Shown piece by piece: positions 24,580 to 33,675 of a stretch of DNA of 64,000 bases. How positions within the stretch are numbered: the stretch's first letter is position 1; the number at the start of each line of letters is the position of its first letter. The notes below the pieces were generated by a model, which saw only the letters and a list, made by a program, of their open reading frames with translations, was not told where the DNA came from and ran no database searches. Location: assembly GCA_045531955.1 (NCBI GenBank), contig JAZSFC010000020.1, forward strand, positions 1-64,000. Direction: 5' to 3'. Source of the DNA: SIG299 sp045531955 (GTDB lineage: Bacteria; Bacillota; Clostridia; Lachnospirales; Lachnospiraceae). A program made the translations under genes and the position numbers.

Positions 24580-25338
24580 TTAATTCGGTTTACAACCCTT
24601 CCTACCAAGACAAATGACATACACCACCCACTCTACTACCATAAACAACGCCACATTCAAAAACGGCATAATGATTGGCGCAATGCTTTCCGGCAAAATG
24701 TAAAAAGGGTCCCGTACCACGAAAAACCAATTGAAGAATTGGGTTTTACCCCAAGCTTGTCCATTGTACAAGGTATTTCCCAAAAGTGCCCATACGGTCA
24801 TAGCACTTAGAACTATCAGGTCTTTCTTCCATTCTCGTTTATCAGCCTCAAATAAAAGAACCAACAAACCGTATCCTGTCATCGCTCCATGAAATAACAA
24901 TGTCTGAATCACCCGATAGGAAAGCGGATGAACCTGATACCACATGAGTCCTGCCGGATAAATCAAGTACACCAGGTTCGAAACAAACCCTAGCATCGTA
25001 AACTGCAGTTTGAACTTTTTTAAGAAATCATTATGTCTACTCAAAAAGCACATGACACACATAGCAGTACATGCATGAAATGGTAATTTCTCAATATCAA
25101 TTTCTCCGTAAGCAAATGGCATAAGAAAGAAATCGGCGATATATAAGCCAAACGCACCATTTAAGAAATATGTGCTAAGCTTTTGACGTTCCTCTTTTCC
25201 TTTCTTTCCTGCATATACTATGACAATTGTAAGTGCAACCGCCACTGCCAACAGATAGCAAAGGTGCCACGTTCCAAAGCAAGAAAAGACGGTTTCGCCT
25301 TTTTTATCAGATAAAATTTCACTTAAAAAACCGTACAT
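24580..25338 (-). CDS. YwaF-like (TIGR02206) integral membrane protein
   Basis: The 252-residue protein has about seven hydrophobic helices. The central PFHACTAMCVMCF, LFHGAMTGYGLL and the late WFFVVRDPFYILP segments match the YwaF/TIGR02206 family, whose function is unknown. Start ATG at 25338 has AAGGAG upstream. It is the first gene after the long intergenic region. Confidence 0.85.
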   Translation of the reverse strand: MYGFLSEILSDKKGETVFSCFGTWHLCYLLAVAVALTIVIVYAGKKGKEERQKLSTYFLNGAFGLYIADFFLMPFAYGEIDIEKLPFHACTAMCVMCFLSRHNDFLKKFKLQFTMLGFVSNLVYLIYPAGLMWYQVHPLSYRVIQTLLFHGAMTGYGLLVLLFEADKREWKKDLIVLSAMTVWALLGNTLYNGQAWGKTQFFNWFFVVRDPFYILPESIAPIIMPFLNVALFMVVEWVVYVICLGRKGCKPN

Positions 25339-25843
25339 GGTGGGGTCTCCTTATCACACAGTATTCTAGAAAATATGACAAATTCCAATGGATTACTATA
25401 AATTACTATTTTGTTGGGTTACAATTTTTTGTAAAATCAATCAAACTATCGTTTCACTATATTTGTTGGTCAGCTCCCTCTTTGAAAAAACCTATTTTTA
25501 TGATATTTTTCTTGATTCATTGGATATTTATATTCCTTTTGCGGCCAACTGATTAACCCATTTTATGTTTTCATTGGTTTTTTCACGACACAGCATGCCC
25601 AACTATTTGACAAATCCTCTCATTTCATTGGAATTTTTAAGATAATAAAAACCAATTTATATGCTTAATATCCGTTTTAATTGGTTTTCAAGAAAAAAAC
25701 CAATCCAACTAATCGTTCAAATTTCCTGAAATATTGGTTTTGCCCGACCAAATATAAAAAACTTCAAAGTTCTAAAACTATCCTACCACACCTACACAAA
25801 AAATTCTATACTGCAACAGTATACACTTTCAAATTTCTGCAAC
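25339..25843. other. AT-rich intergenic region, about 500 bp, no gene found
   Basis: I find no credible coding frame. The stretch is AT-rich and contains about nine short ATTGG / CCAAT occurrences, several as ATTGGTTTT or AAAACCAAT. One pair forms a hairpin with 9-bp arms at 25680-25704. It separates the accessory run from the ABC exporter gene and may be a degraded element or the leader of the YwaF-like gene. No clear promoter could be assigned. Confidence 0.5.
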
Positions 25844-25878
25844 AAAAAGTAACGGGAGCCACAACATGCGGCCCCCGT
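25844..25878 (-). terminator. Terminator after the ABC exporter gene
   Basis: On the minus strand ACGGGGGCC pairs with GGCUCCCGU (one G-U pair) and is followed by TACTTTTTG. It lies 30 bp after the stop codon. Confidence 0.85.
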
Positions 25879-25907
25879 AAAACATACTCATATAAAATTC
25901 TAAAGCA

Positions 25908-27650
25908 CTATCTTGTATATGTCATCGTATATAATCCTGCATAAACTCCATTCTTTTTAAGCAGTTCCTCATGGGTACCCCTCTCCTTAATGCCGTCCTC
26001 ACCAAGTACAAGAATATTCTTTGCATTCTTGATGGTGGAAAGACGATGTGCAATCACGAAGGTGGTACGGTTCTTGGCAAGCTTCTCCAAGGAATCCTGC
26101 ACAACCTTTTCGCTCTCGTTATCAAGTGCGGAGGTCGCCTCGTCAAAGATAAGGATTGGAGGGTTCTTTAAGAAAACTCTGGCAATGCTGAGTCTTTGCT
26201 TCTGACCGCCGGAAAGCTTAATACCACGCTGTCCGATGTAGGTGTCGTAACCGTCCGGAAGCTCCATAATAAACTCATGGGCATTGGCGTTCTTGGCTGC
26301 CTCCACAATTTCTTCCATAGTAGCACCCGGCTTACCATAGCGGATGTTATCGGCAACAGAACCTGCAAACAGGTACACATCCTGCTGTACAATGCCGATG
26401 CTGTTGCGAAGAGATCTCATGGTAACACCCTTGATATCCTGACCGTCAATTTTGATTGTACCCTCTGTTACATCGTAAAAGCGCGGAATCAGACTGCACA
26501 GTGTGGTTTTACCCACACCGGAGGAACCAACCAGCGCCATATAATCGCCGGCTTCTACATCTAAGGAAATGTTTTTAAATACATCCCCCAGGGTTCCTTC
26601 GTAGCGGAATGCCACATTTTCAAAGGTGATATCACCCTTAACATTTGTAAGTTCCACCGCATCCGGTGCATCCTGAATGTCCGGTTCAGTGTCCATAATC
26701 TCCATGAAGCGCTCAAAACCGGTAGCACCGTTTTGGAACTGCTCAGTGAAGTTGATAAGCTTACGTACAGGCTCCACCACATTGTTTACGTACAAAAGGA
26801 AGGTCAACAGGTCGCTGAGTTTGATTACGTCCCAGGCAATCATCAGACCTCCGCCTACAATAACGCCTACATTTAACAGATTGGTAAACAAACCAAGACC
26901 GGAATGGAAAGTTGCCATTTCTTTATACGCCAATTTTTTGCTGGCAACAAATCGGCCGTTGCCTTCTTTAAATTTATCCACTTCGATATCTTCGTTGGCA
27001 AAGGATTTTACCACACGGATACCGGCAAGATTATCTTCTATCTGGGCATTAATATCTGCAATACGCTCTCTGTTGGCTTTGAATGCCGCATTCATTCTGC
27101 TCTTCATCTTCCAGGCAAAAATAAACATGACCGGTAAGAATAAAAATAAAAGCAACGTCAGTGGCACATTGATGCGGATTAAAATAATAAAGGCACCAAC
27201 AAACTTAATGATGGAAATCACAATATCTTCCGGGCCATGGTGGGAAAGCTCTGTTACCTCGAATAAGTCGTTGGTAATACGGGACATGAGCTGTCCTGTT
27301 TTCTGGTTATCATAGAAACTGAAGGAGAGCTTCTGGAAATGGTTGAAGATGTCGTTTCGCATATCGAATTCCATCTTGGCACCCATAATGTGTCCCTGGT
27401 AGGCAATAAAGTAGTTGCAGAATAATTCCAACAACGCAAGCCCTACCATGACCAAAGCAAGTTTTGCAATAATGCCGACTGCCTCGGAAATTTCATAATT
27501 CGGTAAAATATCATTTGTGATATAGCGTACAATCAACGGATAAATTAAAGAGATTGCAGCCGCACCTAAAGCACAAACCATATCCGCGGCAAATAACCGC
27601 AGATATGGTTTGTAATAGGATAAAAACTTTTTTAATTTTCTGTTATTCAT
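25908..27650 (-). CDS. ABC exporter, fused permease-ATPase
   Basis: The 580-residue half-transporter has six membrane helices in residues 1-300 and a C-terminal ATPase. Walker A GSSGVGKTT (about 377-385), signature LSGGQKQR (about 478), Walker B ILIFDEATSALD (about 499-510) and the switch His in IAHRLST are all intact. It resembles MsbA/BmrA-type exporters and would act as a homodimer, since no partner gene is adjacent. It follows pfkA by 50 bp with no obvious terminator between. Substrate is unknown. Confidence 0.93.
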   Translation of the reverse strand: MNNRKLKKFLSYYKPYLRLFAADMVCALGAAAISLIYPLIVRYITNDILPNYEISEAVGIIAKLALVMVGLALLELFCNYFIAYQGHIMGAKMEFDMRNDIFNHFQKLSFSFYDNQKTGQLMSRITNDLFEVTELSHHGPEDIVISIIKFVGAFIILIRINVPLTLLLFLFLPVMFIFAWKMKSRMNAAFKANRERIADINAQIEDNLAGIRVVKSFANEDIEVDKFKEGNGRFVASKKLAYKEMATFHSGLGLFTNLLNVGVIVGGGLMIAWDVIKLSDLLTFLLYVNNVVEPVRKLINFTEQFQNGATGFERFMEIMDTEPDIQDAPDAVELTNVKGDITFENVAFRYEGTLGDVFKNISLDVEAGDYMALVGSSGVGKTTLCSLIPRFYDVTEGTIKIDGQDIKGVTMRSLRNSIGIVQQDVYLFAGSVADNIRYGKPGATMEEIVEAAKNANAHEFIMELPDGYDTYIGQRGIKLSGGQKQRLSIARVFLKNPPILIFDEATSALDNESEKVVQDSLEKLAKNRTTFVIAHRLSTIKNAKNILVLGEDGIKERGTHEELLKKNGVYAGLYTMTYTR

Positions 27651-27700
27651 TCGTTTTAACCTTCTAATACTTTGTTGCTGCTAAACAACGATACATAAAT

Positions 27701-28690
27701 TTATCTGGAAAGCTTCTTTGCCATACTTACCAGGAATTCATCCGGCATCTTCTTCATGTTTAATGCTTCTTCAATATCGTAATCAATAAACTCACCATGC
27801 TTATATGCAACTACACGGTTGGACTTACCTTCGCAAAGAAGTTCTACTGCCTTAGCGCCCATAGCAGATGCATAAACACGGTCCTTTGCTGTTGGGCTTC
27901 CGCCTCTCTGAATATGACCGATGATGGTTGCTCTGGTTTCTACGCCGGTTGCTGCTTCGATTCTCTTTGCCATAGCTTCGGAATTACCGATACCTTCCGC
28001 ATTTACAATAATATGATGCTTTTTACCGACTTTCTTTCTTTCGATAATATTCTGAATAATTGCTTCTTCGTCATTGTCATATAATTCCGGAAGAAGAATA
28101 TTTTCTGCACCGTTGGCAATACCGCACCAAAGAGCAATGTAACCTGCATGACGGCCCATTACTTCGATGATACTGCAACGCTCATGGGAGGTGGAGGTAT
28201 CACGAACCTTATCGATTGCTTCCATAGCTGTGTTTACAGCGGTATCGAAACCGATGGTATATTCAGTACATGCGATATCAAGGTCGATGGTACCCGGAAC
28301 ACCGATGGTGTTGATGCCACGTTCGTAAAGCTTTCTGGCACCCTGGAAGGAACCGTCACCACCAATTACAATGATGCTGTCGATTTTATGCTTCTTACAA
28401 ATATATGCGCCCTTATCCTGGCCTTCCTTTGTCATGAATTCAGGACAACGTGCAGTAAACAAACTGGTACCGCCTCTCTGGATGATATCGGAAACACTGG
28501 TTGCATCCATTTCAAAAATGTCCTCTTCCAATAAACCGGAATAACCTCTGCGGATACCCTTTACCTTTAAACCGTTTGCCAAAGCAGTACGTACCACTGC
28601 ACGGATTGCAGCGTTCATACCAGGTGCATCACCACCACTGGTTAACACACCGATTGTTTCAACTTTTTTATTCTTTACTGCCTTTGCCAT
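27701..28690 (-). CDS. pfkA: ATP-dependent 6-phosphofructokinase
   Basis: Commits fructose 6-phosphate to glycolysis. The 329-residue protein starts at ATG 28690 (GGAGG 9 bp upstream). It shows TSGGDAPGMNAAIR near the N-terminus, the ATP loop GGDGSFQGA (about 110-118), the substrate/catalytic GTIDLDI segment (about 135) and MGRHAGYIA (about 178). It is the classical group I PfkA rather than a PPi enzyme. It is encoded next to dnaE, as in other Lachnospiraceae, with its own promoter. Confidence 0.95.
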   Translation of the reverse strand: MAKAVKNKKVETIGVLTSGGDAPGMNAAIRAVVRTALANGLKVKGIRRGYSGLLEEDIFEMDATSVSDIIQRGGTSLFTARCPEFMTKEGQDKGAYICKKHKIDSIIVIGGDGSFQGARKLYERGINTIGVPGTIDLDIACTEYTIGFDTAVNTAMEAIDKVRDTSTSHERCSIIEVMGRHAGYIALWCGIANGAENILLPELYDNDEEAIIQNIIERKKVGKKHHIIVNAEGIGNSEAMAKRIEAATGVETRATIIGHIQRGGSPTAKDRVYASAMGAKAVELLCEGKSNRVVAYKHGEFIDYDIEEALNMKKMPDEFLVSMAKKLSR

Positions 28691-28757
28691 AATATAATCC
28701 TCCATGTTTAGACTTCTCTTCATATTTTGTTAAATCATAAACAAACTCATTTATCTT

Positions 28758-28786
28758 ATTTTAATCTATCTTAAGCTAATTTTCAA
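28758..28786 (-). promoter_or_regulatory. pfkA promoter
   Basis: On the minus strand: TTGAAA (28781-28786), 17 bp, TAAAAT (28758-28763), in the 128-bp gap between dnaE and pfkA. Confidence 0.75.
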
Positions 28787-28818
28787 GAGTAAATACTACT
28801 ATATTTTTACTTGAAAAA

Positions 28819-31800
28819 CTACCTTTTTTTATCTACTATCTTGATTTGTTCCTCACCGTAGGATTTTTTTAATGCTTCCAGCAAGTCCGCAGTCAGTGCC
28901 ACGCACCGGTTTTTCGGCAAGCGTTTTACCGCCCGCTCTTCTTCCAGGTATATTACAACCTCCTGCTTGCCGTCACTGCCGGACAGAACCTGATACAGTT
29001 TCTCTTCTTCTGCAAAGAAAGTATCTTTATTCCTAAATCGGATCCAAAGTTCTCTCGGCAAATCATCCATAGAAATAATTTCTGTACAAATCAATTTTGC
29101 CGCCTTGTCCTCTTCTGCAGAAACACGGCCCTTCACAAGCACTTTGGCATCTTCCGTAAGAATGCTGCGGTACTTTTCGTAATCTCTTGGGAAAACAATA
29201 ATTTCTACCGTACCAAGCAAATCCTCCAAAGTCAAAAACGCCATGGTGGTGTTGGTTTTGGTTGTCTTTCTTGTAATGCCGGCAATCATTCCGCCAAGAG
29301 TTACCGTATCACCATCCTGCGCTTTTACCTCACCTGTTTCTTCATCCAGCTGGAACGCCAGGGTATCTGCCGTGGTATTCTTTTGCAGCAGGGACATATA
29401 TTCTTCCAGCGGATGACCGCTAAGATATACACCCAGCACTTCTTTTTCAAAGTCCAGAAGCTCTTCTTTAGAATACTCACCTACATTTGGCAGGCGGATT
29501 TCAAATTCCTGTTTGTCTTCCTCTGTTGCAAAATCAAACAAGCTCATCTGACCGGTCAGACTCTTTTTCCGCTCCTGGGCCACGCCATCCATAACACCCA
29601 CATACACCTGCATTAATTGCTTTCGGGTACCGAATTCCGGTCCGAAGGCGCCTGCTTTGATGAAGCTTTCTACGGTACGCTTATTCACTTCCTTGCCGGT
29701 CAGACGGTCTACAAAGTCTTTCAAGCCGGTAAACTTACCGTTTTCTTCCCGCTCTGCCGTTAATGCTTCAATAACAGGTTTACCTACGCCTTTAATCGCA
29801 GACAAACCATAGCGGATATTCTTTCCGGAAACGGAGAAGCCCATTTCGCCTTCATTCACATCCGGAGGAAGAATTTCAATCCCCATCTGACGGCAGGAAT
29901 AAATATATTCCGTCACCTTACCCGGATTATCCATAACAGATGTCATAAGCGCTGCCATAAATTCCACCGGATAATAATATTTTAACCACGCCGTTCGGTA
30001 AGAAACTACTGCGTAACAGGCTGCATGGGCCTTGTTAAAGGCATACTTTGCAAAGTCGGTCATTTCATCGAAAATCTTGTTACCGGTTTCCTCCGGAATA
30101 CCGTTGGCAATACAGCCCTTTACGCCTTCTTCTTCGTTACCGTATACGAAGTTTTTGCGCTCTCTGGCCATGACATCCGCTTTTTTCTTAGACATGGCAC
30201 GACGCACCAAATCGCTTCGTCCGTAGCTGTAGCCCGCCAGCTCACGAACAATCTGCATAACCTGCTCCTGATACACAATACAGCCGTGGGTTGTCTTTAA
30301 AATCGGTATCAACTCCGGACAATCATATACGATACTTTCCGGATTCTGCTTACCCTTGATATACTTTGGAATGAAGTCCATCGGGCCCGGACGATACAGG
30401 GATATACCTGCAATAACATCTTCCAAGTTTTCCGGCTTTAACTCCTTCATGAAGTTTTTCATGCCGGTACTTTCCAACTGGAATACACCATCACACTTAC
30501 CGCTGCCGATCATCTCATAGATGTTCGGATCGTCATAGTCGATGTTGTTCATATCCAGTTTTTCGCCCTCCGGACGGTTTTTATTAATCAGGTTCTCCGC
30601 ATCCTTAATTACGGTTAAGGTACGTAGGCCCAAGAAATCCATTTTGAGTAATCCCAGTTCTTCCAAGGTTGTCATGGTAAACTGGGTGGTAATGGCATCG
30701 TTAGAACCCCGGGATAACGGCACATATACATCCGCCGGTGCATTGGCAATAACCACGCCCGCTGCGTGCATGGAGGTATTTCGAGGTAAACCTTCCAAAC
30801 GCTTTGCCATATCAATTAAATAGGTTATCTTTTCATCACTTTCATAAAGCTGCCTGAATTCCGGACTGCTCTTTAATGCTTTTTCAATGGTAATTCCCAG
30901 CTCCATCGGTACCAGTTTTGCCACCTGGTCACATAAAGCATAAGGATAATCGAGAGCACGTCCAACATCACGGATAACGCCCCGGGCTGCCATGGTACCA
31001 AAGGTAACAATCTGCACTACCCGGTCCTGTCCGTATTTTTCCACTACATAATCGATAACTTCCTGTCTCCGTTCAAAACAGAAATCAATATCGAAATCAG
31101 GCATGGAAACACGCTCCGGATTTAAGAAACGCTCAAACAGGAGCTGATAACGGATTGGATCAATATCAGTAATACCAAGGGAATAGGCTGCAATACTTGC
31201 CGCACCGCTGCCTCGTCCCGGGCCAACCGGAATATCGTGGTCTTTTGCATATTTAATGAAATCCCATACAATCAAATAATAATCGTCAAAGCCCATCTTA
31301 TGGATAACACCAAGCTCGTAATCCAGACGTGCCTGCAATTCTTCTGTAATTACCGGGTAACGGCGTTTCATGCCTTCTGCACATAAATGCTGCAAATAGG
31401 TCCAGGCGTCAAATCCCTCCGGAACATCATAATGCGGCAGCTTATAGTTACCGAATTCAATGGTAACATTGCATCGTTCGGCAATCTTATGAGTGTTCTC
31501 CAATGCCTCCTTCGCATACGGAAACACCTTTTCCATCTCTTCGATGGACTTCAAATAATACTGACCGCCGTCATAACGCATACGGTCTTCATCCTGCACC
31601 TTTTTCTGTGTCTGGATACATAACAGAATATCATGAGCCTCCACGTCAGTATCATAAATATAGTGCACGTCGTTGGTGGCCACCAGGTCAATACCTGTTT
31701 CCTGGTGCATGCGGAGCAGGGAAGAATTTACCGTCTGCTGTTCCGGAATACCGTGGTCCTGTAATTCCAAGAAGAAATTCCCCACGCCAAAAATTTCCTG

Positions 31801-32286
31801 CAGGCGCAATGCCGCCGCCTTACCCTCTTCATAAAAGCCTCTCTTTAAATTCATTGCCACTTCACCCGCTAAGCAGGCAGACAATGCAATAATTCCCTCG
31901 TGGTACTGTTGCAATACTTCGTAATCCACACGGGGTTTATAATAATAACCCTCTGTAAATCCTTTGGATACGATTTTCATCAGGTTGGAATAGCCTATAT
32001 CATTTTCGGCAAGCAGAACCAGATGATAATAACGTTCATCGGTCACACCGCCTTCTTTATGGAAACGGGAGCCCGGAGCCACATAAACTTCACAGCCAAG
32101 AACCGGACGGATTCCTTCTCTTTTGCAGGCACGATAAAAATCAATCACACCATACATAACACCATGGTCTGTAATGGCAAGACTGTCCATGCCCAGTTCT
32201 TTTGCCCGGGCAACAATTTCATTTATTTTGGCAGAACCGTCCAAGAGACTGTATTCTGTATGCACATGCAAATGCGTGAAATTCAT
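28819..32286 (-). CDS. dnaE: DNA polymerase III alpha subunit DnaE
   Basis: Replicative C-family polymerase of 1155 residues. It has an N-terminal PHP domain (HLHVHTEYSLLDG at about 5-17), the palm with PGRGSGAASIAAYSLGI and catalytic MPDFDIDF (about 396-403), tandem HhH motifs and a C-terminal OB fold (about 990-1070). The length is that of the DnaE1 type. Firmicutes usually also carry PolC, which is not in this window. It is preceded by a cre-like palindrome at 32308. Confidence 0.96.
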   Translation of the reverse strand: MNFTHLHVHTEYSLLDGSAKINEIVARAKELGMDSLAITDHGVMYGVIDFYRACKREGIRPVLGCEVYVAPGSRFHKEGGVTDERYYHLVLLAENDIGYSNLMKIVSKGFTEGYYYKPRVDYEVLQQYHEGIIALSACLAGEVAMNLKRGFYEEGKAAALRLQEIFGVGNFFLELQDHGIPEQQTVNSSLLRMHQETGIDLVATNDVHYIYDTDVEAHDILLCIQTQKKVQDEDRMRYDGGQYYLKSIEEMEKVFPYAKEALENTHKIAERCNVTIEFGNYKLPHYDVPEGFDAWTYLQHLCAEGMKRRYPVITEELQARLDYELGVIHKMGFDDYYLIVWDFIKYAKDHDIPVGPGRGSGAASIAAYSLGITDIDPIRYQLLFERFLNPERVSMPDFDIDFCFERRQEVIDYVVEKYGQDRVVQIVTFGTMAARGVIRDVGRALDYPYALCDQVAKLVPMELGITIEKALKSSPEFRQLYESDEKITYLIDMAKRLEGLPRNTSMHAAGVVIANAPADVYVPLSRGSNDAITTQFTMTTLEELGLLKMDFLGLRTLTVIKDAENLINKNRPEGEKLDMNNIDYDDPNIYEMIGSGKCDGVFQLESTGMKNFMKELKPENLEDVIAGISLYRPGPMDFIPKYIKGKQNPESIVYDCPELIPILKTTHGCIVYQEQVMQIVRELAGYSYGRSDLVRRAMSKKKADVMARERKNFVYGNEEEGVKGCIANGIPEETGNKIFDEMTDFAKYAFNKAHAACYAVVSYRTAWLKYYYPVEFMAALMTSVMDNPGKVTEYIYSCRQMGIEILPPDVNEGEMGFSVSGKNIRYGLSAIKGVGKPVIEALTAEREENGKFTGLKDFVDRLTGKEVNKRTVESFIKAGAFGPEFGTRKQLMQVYVGVMDGVAQERKKSLTGQMSLFDFATEEDKQEFEIRLPNVGEYSKEELLDFEKEVLGVYLSGHPLEEYMSLLQKNTTADTLAFQLDEETGEVKAQDGDTVTLGGMIAGITRKTTKTNTTMAFLTLEDLLGTVEIIVFPRDYEKYRSILTEDAKVLVKGRVSAEEDKAAKLICTEIISMDDLPRELWIRFRNKDTFFAEEEKLYQVLSGSDGKQEVVIYLEEERAVKRLPKNRCVALTADLLEALKKSYGEEQIKIVDKKR

Positions 32287-32307
32287 AGTGTTTTCCTCTC
32301 CCTAATT

Positions 32308-32327
32308 GTTTGAAAGTGCTTTCAAAC
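32308..32327. promoter_or_regulatory. cre-like palindrome upstream of dnaE
   Basis: GTTTGAAAG and CTTTCAAAC arms flank a TG centre. The inner 16 bp match the CcpA catabolite-response-element consensus (WTGAAARCGYTTTCWN) except for one central base on each strand reading. It lies between the HPr-like gene terminator and the dnaE ATG. It could also simply be an RNA hairpin; no -10/-35 pair is clear here. Confidence 0.45.
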
Positions 32328-32330
32328 TTT

Positions 32331-32367
32331 AAAAACCCTCCGGCGCTTATGGCACCGGAAGGTTTTT
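32331..32367 (-). terminator. Terminator after the HPr-like gene
   Basis: On the minus strand: AAACCTTCCGGTGC / GCGCCGGAGGGTTT arms with a CATAA loop followed by TTTTT. It closes the ftsH-to-HPr-like transcript, 9 bp after the stop. Confidence 0.9.
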
Positions 32368-32376
32368 ATGTTCTGG

Positions 32377-32628
32377 TTATGCTTCTAAAAACTGTGCAAG
32401 CTCAGCAAGAGCTGCTGCCTCATCCGGGCCGTCTACTGTAACTGTTGCCTTAGTTCCGGCGGCGAAATTCAGGATCATTACGCCCATAATGCTTTTCGCA
32501 TTCGTACGCTTCTCTGCCTGATCCACATATACGCTGCTATCAAATTTACTCGCCAGCTGCACTAACATAGCCGCAGGGCTTGCATCCATACGAGTGAAAT
32601 CCTTCATTACCAGTTCCTTTGTTACCAT
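32377..32628 (-). CDS. HPr-like protein without the catalytic His (Crh-like)
   Basis: The 83-residue protein has the HPr fold pattern throughout, including the NAKSIMGVM regulatory-Ser segment (Ser about 46). The normal GLHARPA active site reads RMDASPA: His15 is replaced by Asp (codon GAT) and Arg17 by Ser. It therefore cannot take phosphate from enzyme I but could still be phosphorylated on Ser46 by HprK, encoded 4 kb upstream. Bacillus Crh also lacks His15 (Gln there) and also follows whiA, which supports a Crh-like regulatory role. The function is an inference. Confidence 0.85.
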   Translation of the reverse strand: MVTKELVMKDFTRMDASPAAMLVQLASKFDSSVYVDQAEKRTNAKSIMGVMILNFAAGTKATVTVDGPDEAAALAELAQFLEA

Positions 32629-32654
32629 TTTAATCCTCCTTGTTTCCAGACAAT

Positions 32655-32672
32655 CAGAAAACTTGTTTTCTG
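32655..32672 (-). other. Short hairpin in the HPr-like gene leader
   Basis: Perfect 8-bp arms CAGAAAAC and GTTTTCTG separated by 2 nt lie between the structured repeat (32687-32727) and the Shine-Dalgarno of the HPr-like gene. It could be a DNA operator or an RNA stem; the loop is too short for the full arm to close in RNA. Confidence 0.45.
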
Positions 32673-32686
32673 TTGTATCCGTAAGG

Positions 32687-32727
32687 AAAATGCCCGCCCG
32701 CTGATTGCGGGCAGAGGATTTATCCTC
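32687..32727 (-). repeat. Structured intergenic element, copy A
   Basis: This 41-nt element lies 6 bp after the whiA stop. On the minus strand it forms a small GAGGA / TCCTC hairpin with a TAAA loop, directly followed by a GCCCGC-AATCA-GCGGGC stem and GGGCATTTT. Copy B at 53202-53242 is identical except for four bases, two of which change a base pair in the first stem from G-C to A-T. It resembles an intrinsic terminator with an extra 5' hairpin, but the T-run is only four. Confidence 0.75.
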
Positions 32728-32733
32728 ACGTCA

Positions 32734-33675
32734 CTAAATAGACCTTGTTCTCAATCCTTCTGCAATTTCACCAAGTTTTTTTAGCCGGTGATTCACTCCG
32801 GATTTTCCTACAGGTGGATGAAGCATCTCTCCCAGCTCCTTTAAGGAAGCCTCGGGATACTCAATCCGCAGCAAAGCGATTTCCTCTAATCCCTCTGCCA
32901 GTGTGGCAAGTCCGACCGTATCCCTGATATAGAGAATATCTTCTACCTGCCTTGATGCCGCTTTTACAGTCTTGTTGATATTCGCAGCCTCACAATTTAC
33001 CTTACGATTAATTGTATTCCGCATATCTTTGAGAATACGCACATTTTCAAATTCCATTAACGCAACATGAGCCTCCATGATGTTGAGCAAATCAACAATC
33101 TGAGACCCTTCTTTTACATATACCACATAATGGTACTTCCTTGCAATCATTTTTGCATCAATATCAAACGAACGCATTACTTCGCATAGTAGTTCACCAT
33201 TCTGCTTCTGACCGACTACAATCTCAAAATGGTATGCCTTATTTGGGTTGGAAACCGAACCTGCTGCTAAAAATGCTCCCCGGATAAAACTTCGTTTACA
33301 GCAACTCTTTGTTACAATAGTTGGTTCCGCCACCAACAGACATCCACCTTTTTCTTCTATCGCTGTCAGCTTACATGCCTCCCGTACAAGAGAAGTCTCT
33401 TCTGCAGGAAGGGTCAGTTCATACATGTTTTTCTTTGCAGATACCGATTTGGTGGTAAGCTCTGCACTTACCCGGAATACCTGCTTCAGCAACAGAAATA
33501 TTTTTTTAGTCAGGATGGTGCTTTCCGTTTGCAATTTTAAGATAAGTGTCTGGTCTTTGTCAACCACTAATTTTCCACAAAACGCAATTATTGCCGAAAT
33601 TTCTGCCAATTTACAGTGTCTGGCAGGGGAAATCTGCTCACACAGTTCCTTCTTCACTTCTCCTGAGAACGACAT
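32734..33675 (-). CDS. whiA: Sporulation/cell-division regulator WhiA
   Basis: The 313-residue protein combines an N-terminal LAGLIDADG-like domain (about residues 1-210) with a C-terminal helix-turn-helix (about 225-305, ending KSGVNHRLKKLGEIA). WhiA links chromosome segregation and cell division in Gram-positive bacteria. Its start overlaps the end of rapZ by 38 bp. The rapZ-whiA-HPr-like order matches Bacillus yvcJ-yvcL-crh, but no yvcK/mgfK-like gene lies between rapZ and whiA. Confidence 0.95.
   Translation of the reverse strand: MSFSGEVKKELCEQISPARHCKLAEISAIIAFCGKLVVDKDQTLILKLQTESTILTKKIFLLLKQVFRVSAELTTKSVSAKKNMYELTLPAEETSLVREACKLTAIEEKGGCLLVAEPTIVTKSCCKRSFIRGAFLAAGSVSNPNKAYHFEIVVGQKQNGELLCEVMRSFDIDAKMIARKYHYVVYVKEGSQIVDLLNIMEAHVALMEFENVRILKDMRNTINRKVNCEAANINKTVKAASRQVEDILYIRDTVGLATLAEGLEEIALLRIEYPEASLKELGEMLHPPVGKSGVNHRLKKLGEIAEGLRTRSI

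Noticed and set aside
25448..25760. Repeated ATTGG / CCAAT words as a possible CRISPR-like array
   Set aside because: The words are only 5-9 bases long, unevenly spaced and in both orientations; there are no conserved repeats of CRISPR length and no cas genes.
27651..27700. Terminator between pfkA and the ABC exporter gene
   Set aside because: The TTGTT / AACAA stem is weak and has no T-run.
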